NCBI GenBank assembly: GCA_022478985.1
Contig: JAKSZP010014524.1
Span: 62,001-126,000, forward strand
Source of the DNA: Massospora cicadina
Taxonomy: Eukaryota > Entomophthoromycota > Entomophthoromycetes > Entomophthorales > Entomophthoraceae
DNA: 64,000 bases
Reading direction: 5' to 3'
Numbering within the stretch: the first letter of the stretch is position 1; the number at the start of each line of letters is the position of its first letter. Under the pieces are notes generated by a model. The model had not been told where the DNA came from, ran no database searches, and was given only the letters and a program-made list of their open reading frames with translations. The translations under genes were made by a program, and so were the position numbers. Below, piece by piece: positions 23,235-33,743 of this stretch.

Positions 23235-23683
23235 TGTAACAATTGAGTTCATCTTGCTTGTTACATTTTGACTTTGGTTCAGATTTTCTGAATCTAAGTC
23301 AAATTATTAGAAAAAGATTTTTTGGTCAGGTTTGTGCGCTGGGTTGTGCCTCACCTGAATTTTAGATCAGTCTCATATGAGCCTAATCAATGATTCAGGT
23401 GATGCTCCCAAAGGGCAGCCATTAAAAGGTGTGCCTGCCAATTCTGAAGCTCACTTAATAATTTAGTCCCTAGCTTTCCCTCCTAGGGAGCATTATCAGT
23501 TGCTCTCCAGACAAGCTCCTGCGAGCCTTTTTTATTTCCTAATTAAAATAAAGGTTGTTTTGAGTTTTGTATACCTCTCTTACCTGTTGTCTTTTTCCAA
23601 GTATCCAGCTTTGAGAAGCTTTCACGTGGGTGGGTCAGACAAACCACAAATCAATTTTGCATAAATAACTTGATGTAGGGATA
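23235..23683 (+). repeat. LTR N
   Basis: About 450 bp starting TGTAACAATTG, with a poly(A)-signal-like AAAATAAAGG near 23544. It is followed at once by TTTGGTGC...GCACCAAA (23684-23706), which begins like a primer-binding site. The inverted relative at 6251-6808 supports a repeat. No second copy bounds the right side, so the element is truncated or its other end is unrecognised. Confidence 0.5.
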
Positions 23684-25543
23684 TTTGGTGCTGTCAGTGC
23701 ACCAAACTTGACCCCTATTCAAAGTTGGTCTGCTTTGGTGCTGTTGGTGTGCCAAAGTATCATTTATTTTATGGTGGACAGAACATGCTTTTCTGATTGT
23801 TACACATACCATTTGCCAGCATCACAACAATCTAAGAAACTATTTTTGGAATGGATGCCATTTGGGGAGGAAACTGTCTTGATGGTGGGTTAATAGTTGC
23901 TTTGTAACAGCACAGCTTGAGGATGTGAGTCATCAGTGGAGAAAGAGGTTATTGGAGTATAATTTTCAATATCTAAGAAGTATTTTAGGTATGAGGCATC
24001 TGATTTGGGAGCTGTCAAAGTTTTTGGTTAGCTCAGCCAATAAGGACCAAAGGATTTTGGGTTTATCAAATTGGGTTCTAGACATAAGGATAAGTGTTGA
24101 ATGGGAGGAATCATGGGATCAACCATATTCCATGATGCTTCCTAGTTTCTGGTGCATTTGCTTTTCTGGGTTGAGATAGAGCCTGATTTGCGGATGCAAG
24201 AACTGCTGCAGCAGCTGGATTTAGGGAGGAGAAGATAGGATCATACCGCAGACAAAAAATGTTTTAGGTTCATCAGAAGTTTGGTCACAAGAGGTGTAGG
24301 CTCAAAATCTGAAGTGACTGTGATAGAAACGCATATGCATTTTTAATAGGTCAACACGAAAGAGTATGGAAAATAGCCACTACCCTCCACACAGGCCCAA
24401 AAAGGATGGTCAAGGACTTAGTATATAACATCATGAGGGGTAGCAAGATAAAGATTTTATAAATATGGGGAGGCTTGTTGCATATGCGCAAAGCTAGATA
24501 GATGGGTGGCCCCATTTGGGGCACAAAATTTAAGATGGGTTGGTTCAATAAACATCCAATTCAGTCATCAGCTTCTTGTGGACCATCTCATGGGGAAGGT
24601 GGTTAGGTAAACAAGCAAATTTGACCACCATAATTACGTCCACTAGTAGCTGGGTGAATGTTGTGGGGAGGGGGATGCCCCTAGAATACTAGGAGCACAG
24701 TTGCCGCAGCTGTTGCATCAGCTTCACAAGTGTAGCCTAAGTAAAACTACTCCTTTTAGGGTCAAAGTCGATGTCAGTGAATTTCAAATCACCGCCTGGG
24801 CTAACTTATTTAATGCACTATACTCTATGGGAACAATTTTATATTCAATCCAAAGGCCAAATTAAGTGTTACTCTGGGGTGCAATATAGGGCTACAATGC
24901 ACCATATGAGATGATGATAGTTGAGGGTGTGATCTTAAAAAAAATTGTCCTAATAAATGTGTTGGACTGGAAGTTCCAGTATAAAATTTTCCCACAGGGT
25001 GGAAAATGCTAGGAGGGTTTTTTCTGCCACAGCCTCATACTGGAGTAGCAAGTGATAGAGCTATGACATTGGTGTTGAACAGTGGCTTGTCAATTAATGC
25101 TTATAAAAAATGGGAAATTCTAAATTTACTTTAAGGTGTTCTTTAGTGTAAACAAACGTCTAAAACTGTTGAATTTAGTAACTAAGAAGTGCAGAGATCT
25201 TCTAAATATAATAGTAAAATAATATACAATATTAAAGCTAACCAATTAAAAGGTCTCTACATATTTTCTAGAATTAAGTATATGATAGAGTTATAATTAT
25301 ATTTGTCATATACTAAGTAAAATTTTTTAAAATAAAAATTTATACAGCATAAAATGAAGATTTATTTTACAGAAGAATTTATATATATAAAATAAAGCAT
25401 GGATCTAATAAAGGTAAAACTTTAATGGTTAGTTTTATTAAGAAATAATATAACTATGTCTTAGTTAATACCCATTGCTAGTTACAACTTGTATATAAAT
25501 TACAAAAAGTATTTTTAGCTAGCTGAAAACTATCAAGTATAAG
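23684..25543. other. Unassigned DNA downstream of LTR N
   Basis: Possibly the internal region of element N. Two tandem imperfect palindromes sit at 23684-23706 and 23733-23757. Short open frames at 23708-23893, 23925-24179 and 24351-24548 (the last on minus) show no motif that I recognise. From about 25140 the DNA becomes very AT-rich. It does not resemble the missing 5' half of element E, which might have been expected on this side of G. Confidence 0.3.
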
Positions 25544-26639
25544 TGTTAAATCAGGCTTCTTTGCTGATCGTTTTAGAAGTTAACTGCACAGGTTTGGTTA
25601 TGTGAACAATTTGCATTGGTTGATAGTAATAGATATATGGGCAATAATAGTATGAAGACTATTATCCATAGCTAATAAATAACCCTGGTTGATTGGTGGT
25701 CCAACGCTAAACTTGGGATGATCAACAGAATATTGATTATGTTGACAATTAGGGACTTTTCCCTATCCTGGCTGAGCTTAATCACTCTCAGATTCAGAGG
25801 TTCCTGGCCTTAGTTCTGGCCATGCTAAGTTGGCGAAATTTGCTGTAAAACTCTGCTTCTCTTTTTAAGGATATATGATCCTTATATTTTATCACACAAA
25901 ATAGGAAACAAACATTTTACTACAGCAATAAAAAACTGAAGATGAATAGAACTTATTACTACTATATAATCCAGTGTACAATCTGCTCTATTACTACAAC
26001 AAACTAGGAGATTTATTGAAAGATTCAGCACCCAATTCCTTGGTTAGCACCTCATTCATGAAACGGCAGCTGTTGCTGTTGAATTTCCCTTCAAAGACTC
26101 TTCCAGCAATGGTCTTCTCTATTGGGCTAAGGATTCCTCCATCAAAGATCCTAGAAACCTAAAAATAAAAAAGAGCCAGTAAACGTGTCCCTGAAATTTT
26201 CGCTCAATCTCAGTGAACCAACCACATCTGGCTAGCAACCTGATTAGGTAATGAGACTTTTTACCCAAAATAGCAGGTCGCAAGCTAACTGATTGATTCG
26301 TTAGTTGCAGGTGGCATCACTTGCCATACTACTGCTGATTAAATTACCAACTAGTTGGTGATGAAACCCTACTTAGCACAATTGGTGCACTTAATAGTTA
26401 CCCAACGATCAGCTATCAGATGCCTTGATTATGTTGGCAACTCTGCCCAATGAGATTTTAATCATTTGCACAGATTGATCCCAAGGATCTGGACCAGGCG
26501 ATTTAACCCAAAAATCCGCTTATATTATTATGCTGATAACAAAATCAACTGATGTTTAATTTATTCACTAGTGGGACTTATACCCTAGCAAACAAGAAAA
26601 TAACCCAGGAAGCTGGAAAGGTGGGCAAAAATACCAACA
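25544..26639 (-). repeat. Element G 3' LTR
   Basis: Aligns with the right LTR over its length. Examples are CAATTCCTTGGTTAGCACCTCA versus the sequence at about 35882, AACTGATTGATTCGTTAG against 36130, and ATAATAGTATGAAGACTATTAT against 33852. On the minus strand AAGAGGGTGTATG (complement of 26640-26652) precedes it as a weak polypurine tract. Confidence 0.78.
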
Positions 26640-29309
26640 CATACACCCTCTTGCCTAGATTTCAAGCAAGAATAAGATCAGGACAGAAGAATGCTGCCTT
26701 GGGCCAGGTTAAATACTTCCAAGTTTCCAGTAAAGCACAGCCCTTTCGCACTCAATGCTGCTAATGACAACCTTTGGCTGCAGTTCACTTCCTTTCTTCC
26801 TTGCTGCTGCCTCCTCAGAGTGCTATCCTAATGACCCACTGCCATGCCAGCCTAGTCAGTTTGTTAGTGCTGATGTTAGTCCCAGAAAGCTGGTTTCTCC
26901 TTATTAGAATTGCAGATGGCCACATAATCCAACTTTTAACCGATTATAAGATTCAATGATTAAATTATAATCATATAGGATCAGCAACAGCAGCTGATTG
27001 ATGTGATTATTGTAGGGTATTATCCCCAATGATATTTGAGGCCACCAACAGATGATAATTTCGTCAGGCATCATCCCTGACAAAAACAATAATTTGATAT
27101 GGGAATAACACCCAAGAGTAAAATTGTAGGGAATCATTCAGTGAAGAACGGATTGGAGTCGTCAGAAACTACCAAAACGTTCAAATGCCAGAGGAAGTAG
27201 AATCATCATCTGCTGAAGCAATTGGTTTTGAGTCCCTAATACCAATTGTTTGGTCCGCCAAACACCTGAGGATTATGATACCTAAAAAACTCAAGGCAAT
27301 GGTACCCAACAAGATTTGGTGCCTAATACTTGAGCGTCAAACCAGTATAGGAGCACAAATAATTTCCAGCGGACAGCTTAAAAGTTGTGTGCCAATTCTA
27401 ACTATAAAAATGCCAAATTATTCCCTAATAAAAATATATTAAAACTTGATAATAACTTTATTGTTTTACATTGGTTCTATAACATTACTCTTAGGATAAG
27501 AAGCAAGGATCAGATATCCTTAGATTAGTTTTATCAAAATCTCTGCTTGGCTCTATGAGAAGGGAATCAGTAAAGTGTACCATACCAGTACAAAATATCT
27601 TCAAGAGGAAGAAGCACTTGTCTAGCGTTGGAAAATTCAATCAACGTGGCTTTTGGGCAAGAATTTCTAATAATAGTCTACATACTATTATTGCCCCAGT
27701 TAATCAATATCAATAACAATCAACGCAAGGATCCACGAATCTGTGCAGTTAAAATCTAGAGCCAGAAGCAAGCAACCATCCAAGCCCAAGATTCTAACAC
27801 CCCTAGTCAGGGCTATATGACCCTTTGTTGTTTACAAGATCTTGGTATGGCGTCCTTGATTTCTTGATCTTTCACTCATCCTTGACAGGAGATTACTAAA
27901 ATTGATGTCTTTCTCATGGTAAAAATTAAGAATGATTAGTTATATTTTTTCTTGCTATTTTCTCTTAATAATTTTTTTTGCTTTCATCATTCTTGAATTT
28001 TTTTTAAAGCTTATTTTACAAATTTTAAAAATTGAGTGTGCTCAAATTAGAGTAAATTAGAGCTTAATCTACACTGAGGTAAATTATGTCAACAAATATA
28101 TAAAAGTCCAACATCACCCAGCTTATCAAGCTCATATGTCAAATTTGTCTAATTCCCAGTATTAGCAATATCTAAAAATTTTTCTGCTGAAGATGCCCGT
28201 CTCATTCAATCAATGAGTCGTTCTGAGTGAAGAATTATCTTCTATGGTCCCATAGGACCCATACTCCAAGTTATACATATGCAGGAAGTCCTTCTGCTGA
28301 ACTACTGGGAACAATATCTGACCCCAATGAAACCATAATAGCGACCATCTCAAATGACTCGTGGCCAATATCCATCTTTCTTCAATTCCTATTTTTAGCT
28401 TTATTATTCTCTTAGATTCAGCTCCTTTTGTGGATACTTCTACTATTATCATCAAGCCTAGAGGAGCAATGCCATTTGATACTAATTAGTTGTTTTGTGC
28501 CAAATTTAACTTGCTTCCTGAGTTTCTTTTTTGAATCTTCTAATACTATAAACCAGCTGTTCTTTCATTCAAACTGCCATTGGAAATTGCGAAAATTTTG
28601 AGCTCCCCTATGCAGAATTGAGGAACTAAGTAACCAAAGCTCTTTCCATAGCTCTGAACCCCTCTGCTCTCTCAAGCATCCTAGATCAAGAAATTGCAGC
28701 CTATGTCTTTTGTTTTGCCGGCCAAGCTCTTTAAAGTTGGACCACAAAGATTCCAGCTCACCCAAATTTCACCGCTCATTCTATTTTTGAATCCCTAAAG
28801 CTCATAAGCATTGTCTTCAGGATGTCATCCGCTCCTTGCATGATACATCATTTCTGGTGTTTCTCATAAGTACCTCACCCTTATGGATCTGATCTGGGGC
28901 ATAATTTGGCAACCTCCACCTAGTATCCCTTTCTTGATGCCAGCTCACATGTCCAACGTTCTTGATGAAGCCCATAAGCAAGCGCTCAAGACCAATCTCT
29001 CAGCTTCAGTGCCATATTGGGATTACTTGGGGTTATTTGCTGACTGCCTCTTCTTGTTATATTGCTTTCCTCCCCAATATGGGGTATCAATATTGGAAAG
29101 TACTAACATCTCAATTTTTCATTCCCTTGTCACGTTCTCTTAGGGTTCAGCCTCCGCTCAACAAACTTGACTTTGAGTAGTCTAGCCCTTACTAGTGTCT
29201 AATCTCAAATAGATTTTGACAGTTTATTTACTCCTATGCTATACAACCTCCCTCCCCCAGGAGGTGAATTAGGCGGAATAATCCATAAGTCAATAATAAA
29301 CAATAAAAA
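26640..29309. other. Interior of G: unassigned, with an inverted LTR fragment
   Basis: Between the G 3' LTR and the integrase remnant lie about 2.6 kb without pol motifs. The part at about 27190-27799 is an inverted G-family LTR fragment. The rest (26653-27180 and 27800-29300) has only short frames, for example 28883-29143 (86 codons, containing ALKTNLSASVPYWDYLGLF). I do not recognise that peptide. These are probably later insertions and debris. Confidence 0.35.
27190..27799 (-). repeat. Inverted, truncated G-family LTR
   Basis: The reverse complement starts TGTTAGAATC and contains TTTTAACTGCACAG, GGCAATAATAGTATG, AGACTATTATTAG and AAGGATATCTGATCC, collinear with the G LTR start (25544-25880). 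No primer-binding site follows it at 27800 and similarity fades to the left, so it is a truncated solo or 3' LTR from a different insertion. Confidence 0.6.
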
Positions 29310-29640
29310 ATTAAATTTATACTATTTTTATGAGTATATAATTTTTTCCCAAATTTAATCGTTTTTTGATTTTTCTTATTTTTATATGGGACATGACCTT
29401 CCCTTGGTTCAGCGGTCAATATTTTTAATTATTATTCCCCCAAACTGGTTCCTAGGTATACTCTGACCTACCAGATTTCATGGTTCAGAGGTCTTATTTT
29501 CTAAGACAACCATTTAATTTGGTTCAGCGGTCCTTTTTAGGGCTTAAACAAAATATGTCAGGACAACCATCTTAATGGTTCAGCTGTCCTTTTGGAACAC
29601 TCTTATTGTTTTTTCTTGGATCCACTGCATTAGATATCTA
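29310..29640. repeat. Direct repeat M, left copy
   Basis: About 330 bp repeated at 32300-32625. Shared stretches include CCAAACTGGTTCCTAGGTATAC and AGAGGTCTTATTTT. It contains four copies of TGGTTCAG(C/A)(G/T)GTC at 29405, 29481, 29520 and 29576; the right copy keeps three with the same spacing. The pair brackets the RT-RNase H-integrase fragment, so it may be the LTRs of a nested element that lost gag, or a repeat internal to G. Confidence 0.6.
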
Positions 29641-29849
29641 GCCTGGACCTGATTAACAATCCTTCCACCCAAAACGTTCTTGATGGGATATACGTCCATC
29701 ACTTCTTTGTGATAATCTAAAACGGATCCAAATATAACACCTAACTTGTTTCTTTCAAAACCATGAATGTCATAATAGACTACTTTAATGCCTATGTGAT
29801 ATTCAGATAATGCCAGTCAGTTCTTATCACTTGTCATTTGGACTTTGTT

Positions 29850-30850
29850 TTCTTCAAGGTCGTATTGAATGCTTGCAATTGCATCTCAGTCAGGATATTC
29901 AAAAGTCTTGCAATTACTGCTCAGCACTCATCCCTTGGTGTTGGTTTGACCACCAAACATATAATTGACATTAACGTGCCCTTTCTTCTGTACAACAACT
30001 CAAATGGAGTAATTTCATTGTCATATGGTGATGATATATGCAAATGTCACCAAACTGAGGTATGCTCCCTCGCGGAAGTTTTCTCAGCAACCCTCTTCCT
30101 CAGCGTCACAGTTAGTATACCATTTACTCGTTCTATCAGTCCGTTCATCTCCATCCAAAGTACTGACATGACTCCTCAGATCCCCATTATCTTGTGCAAC
30201 CTTGGGATCATGTGGAACGTGATTTTATTCTATCGTCACTTAACAAGACTTGCAGACATCCATGGTGGTATGCAACTTGATCCAGGATAAACCGTACAGT
30301 TCGTGTAGCATCCACTTTCATCAGGGTCTTCATCTTGACCCATCTGGTCAGATGGTTGATTGCAACTATTATATATTTGACTCCCCCTGTGCTCGTAGTC
30401 ATTGGTCCTATCACATTGATGGACACTGTATGCCAGTAAAATCTAGAGCGGACCAGTCAATATCCAGTTGTATTCTTGTGGGTTTGTGCAACTGCACTCC
30501 ACACAGCAAGCCAGATAATTGGCCACGTCATACTTAATAGACTCCCTGTGAAAGTACTGGCAAATTTGATCAGTCATCCTCCTCAGCCTTCATGCCCAAA
30601 AACCTTATGCACGGGCTGAACAATGGCCACTCATTATGACAGTCTTGTGAATAATAGTCGTTCTATGTCAATTGTCTTAAGCACTTGTTCATCCTTGGTC
30701 TTGGTGTTTTCCATTGCTTTCCAAAAAACACCTTTGATCTCTTGGGGCTCAAACCCAATTTCTTCATTGACCATTCTTTGAAACAGATCATCAGCTTTTT
30801 GGTATACCATTTGGACAATTGGTAACCATAAATAAGAAGTCCACATTTTG
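29850..30850 (-). pseudogene. Element G region: integrase remnant
   Basis: The minus-strand frame 30208-30426 gives SINVIGPMTTSTGGVKYIIV, then AINHLTRWV, then GCLQVLLSDD. This is the integrase core, with the first catalytic Asp replaced by Asn (SIN for SID) and the second present. The upstream HHCC part falls in 30430-30850 but is badly broken (frame 30634-30846). The third catalytic residue is not readable. Non-functional. Confidence 0.75.
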
Positions 30851-30929
30851 ATGAGAAACTCCTGCTTGGGGAACTATCTCAAAGTAGTAAGCCTGAAGTT
30901 TCAATTCCAATTGGTCCAAATGTCTTTCG

Positions 30930-32290
30930 AGTACTCTTAGATTTTAAAGCCAATGCAGGGAGGAGTGGTCCGTCACCACATTAAAGTGAGTACCATGAAC
31001 ATACACCCAAAACTGCTTACATGCATAAATCACCAAAAGGCATTCACGCTTACTAATGGTGTAATTCTGTTCTGCTGCTGATAACGTCCATCTCACATAA
31101 ACTACTGGATGCTCATCTCCCAAGCTCATCTACTTGACTCAGGATGGCGCCAATCTCCATTAACAAAGTATTGGTCTGTATTATAATTCCTAGTTAAAAT
31201 TTGGATATTTAAATATTGGAGAATCTATGAGATACTAGCATAACTCATCAAAAGAACTTTGGGCCTCTTTATTCCAATGAATCCTTTCTTTGGATCCTAC
31301 AGCAAATGAAAGAGGGGCTCAGCGATTATTGTGAATAATTGCATAACTCTTTTGTAGTATTGGACCATTCCAAAAGCGCTTGGATATCTTGGACACTTCT
31401 TGGGTTTGTTCATCCTCTCTAAGGCCTCAAGCTTCTGAGTTTTCAGCTGCAGTCCACTGGAATTGATGTTGAGCACCAGATATTCCAACTTTTTTTGAAG
31501 AAGTGGCACTATCTCAGATCAAATTTCAGGTTAACTGCAAAGAAGATTATTGAAGACTTCTTCCAAGAGGAGTAAATGGTCAGTAAAATGTCTTAATGAA
31601 CACAACTATAACGTCCAAGTACACCTGGACAAATGAGAACTTCAAGTCATTTGATATGGCGTCCATAGCCCTCTGGAATGTTGCAGTTGCATCGCAAAGA
31701 CCTTAGAGCACCCAAGTTGGTCAGTACAGCCCCTTGTGCGGTGATAAACTGTGCATTTCTCCTGATCTTCACTTGGCAAATCAATTTGCCAATATTCTGA
31801 TATTAGATACATTCGGAGATATACTTTGCTTCTTCCAATCAATCTAATTCATTGTCAATTTGTGTTAATGGATACAAATCCTTCTTGGTATTTTGTTATG
31901 CTTCTGATAATTGATCACTACCCAATTAAAGCTGTCCTTCTTCTTCATCATCAGGGTAGGGCTCGCCCAGGGACTTGATAATGGAACTAAAAACCCATGA
32001 TTCACTAGTTTGCTGATTTCCTCTTCCACAACCGCCTCAGTAGCCTTTGACTATCATATCAGTCTCATTATTATCAGTAAATTTTCCCCAGTGTTGACTT
32101 TATGGACGACATTCCTTGCACATCTTAAATCGTGATATTCCTGGGCAAAGATTTCCTGATACTTTCAAATAGTTCAGACAACTCATCCTGCTGTATTTCC
32201 ATCAGATCCACGAGCTGCACTTGATTGACCAATAGATTGATACTCTCAGCCACCTCTGCTGGCAATACCATCTCAGCAAAGATCCCAAAA
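30930..32290 (-). pseudogene. Element G region: RT and RNase H remnant
   Basis: RNase H at 30944-31129 reads NYTISKRECLLVIYACKQFW and THFNVVTDHSSLHWL. RT lies upstream on the minus strand, 31200-32100: a VVEEISKL linker, FNWVVINYQKHNKI (about 31890-31930), YISEYWQIDLPSEDQEKC (about 31770-31815), and a connection near 31300-31500 (VQYYKRVMQLF). A pre-RT segment at about 32100-32290 reads LVDLMEIQQDELSELFES. The YxDD box is not in a clean frame. Confidence 0.75.
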
Positions 32291-32299
32291 AACATGGTC

Positions 32300-32625
32300 C
32301 AATATAAACTAAATTTAATATTTTTTGTTTTTTATCTATCTTTTTTTCTTTTGCAATGGGACTTAACCTATAATTAAGTTCATAGATACTTCTTTTCACC
32401 TTCCTCCAAACTGGTTCCTAGGTATACTTTGAACTACCAGTTTTCATAGTTCAGAGGTCTTATTTTTTTGATTTAACCATCTAATTTGGTTCAGCGGTTC
32501 TTTTCTAGACTTAACAATATATTAAGGAAATAACCAAACTAATGGTTCAGAGATCCTTTGGGAAATTGCATCTATTTTACTTTTTTAGATCCAGTACTTT
32601 AGGTTTTCAGTATTGTCCTTCTTCA
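32300..32625. repeat. Direct repeat M, right copy
   Basis: Partner of 29310-29640, same orientation. It lies between the gag-like zone and RT of G, where a protease would be expected; no protease motif is visible there. The TGGTTCAG motif copies are at 32447, 32487 and 32543. Confidence 0.6.
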
Positions 32626-32639
32626 CTATATGGCCAGCA

Positions 32640-33720
32640 GTGATGTTTCTTCAAATATAGGCAACACTTGCCGATTTTGGAAATACTTGCAAATGGTTCC
32701 ATCTATTAGGCTTTAAATCCCAACTTGTCATTCTTCCAACAGGTTCTAATTTCATTTTTTTTGCTTCATCAACTGATGCTTGAGTCTTCATATCTCAAGA
32801 GTGTGAACCCCTTGTTAATTGTAAGTTCCGTTCAATTGCTCTAATTGGTTATTTCTTAAAAAAGATTTTTGCGTTTGCTGCCACCTGAAACATTTGAAGT
32901 AATTCCACTGGTGTATCCAAAATGATCCCCTAATCACGCAGATTGACATAGTAACGTTAACTGCATCTAATTTTAACTTGAATTGATTATCTTCGTCTTT
33001 AGAATTTTCTGCCTCATTAATTGAGTAATTTTGGGTCAAATGATTCCCTCCACTATCTTGGATCAATCGCTTCCTTTTTTGACCTCCTTCTCTTCTTTGG
33101 TATTGCAATCAATAATCTAAATTGGTTGCTTTCCAAATCAATATCATCCAATGTCTCATATAGTATCTATTCAAGACATCTCGCTCCTTAGGACTAATGC
33201 AAGCAAATTTCAATTTCAACCCAAGTTGGCCTGCTGAAAATTTTCATCTTAAGTAGATGTCTGGTGGGACAGGTTCTCTTGCAGAGCTAGACAGTTATAT
33301 ATCTAGGCTACAATTATTTTCCTAAATCTTGAGTATCTTCTTGAGAGTCGAGCCATATAGGAGTCACATTCACATAAAAATTCTTCAGTTTGTTAACTTG
33401 TTTCACTAGTCACACTAAATCTGGGCTGAGTGCGTACAATTGAATGCAATCACTTCACGTTCTGTCTTGTATAATAAGACATATCAGACTAAATCTACTT
33501 TCTTTCTTTTTTAATGATGTTACTTTTCTGTGTAGCTTATTGCCAAAAAGTGAAAACATCTTCTAATCCTTCCTTAATCTTAGTGACTCTCCCCTCCATG
33601 GCAGCGAATTCTCTATTATTATCTGAACTTAAGGAGTTATTGTTGATGGTTGCCAATCCCATCCAAAATTTCTTAACTCATTATTGTAAGACATCTTATA
33701 CTGGCATAATATATTCAATT
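32640..33720 (-). pseudogene. Element G gag-like region
   Basis: Lies directly downstream of the primer-binding site on the element strand. Peptide fragments such as MEGRVTKIKEGLEDVF and the frame at 32815-33108 (97 codons) are hydrophilic and lysine/glutamine-rich. No zinc knuckle or conserved gag core is recognisable. The assignment as gag rests on position only. Confidence 0.4.
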
Positions 33721-33721
33721 T

Positions 33722-33743
33722 CTCTCCAGTAGTGAGAACCAAA
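33722..33743 (-). promoter_or_regulatory. Element G primer-binding site
   Basis: On the minus strand, two bases after the LTR end (TTTTAACA), the sequence reads TGGTTCTCACTACTGGAG, the core shared with B, D, F and L with two internal changes. It identifies the right-hand LTR as the 5' LTR. Confidence 0.7.

Noticed and set aside
29838..30290. 150-codon forward open frame
   Set aside because: Antisense to the integrase remnant of element G, which has recognisable minus-strand motifs.
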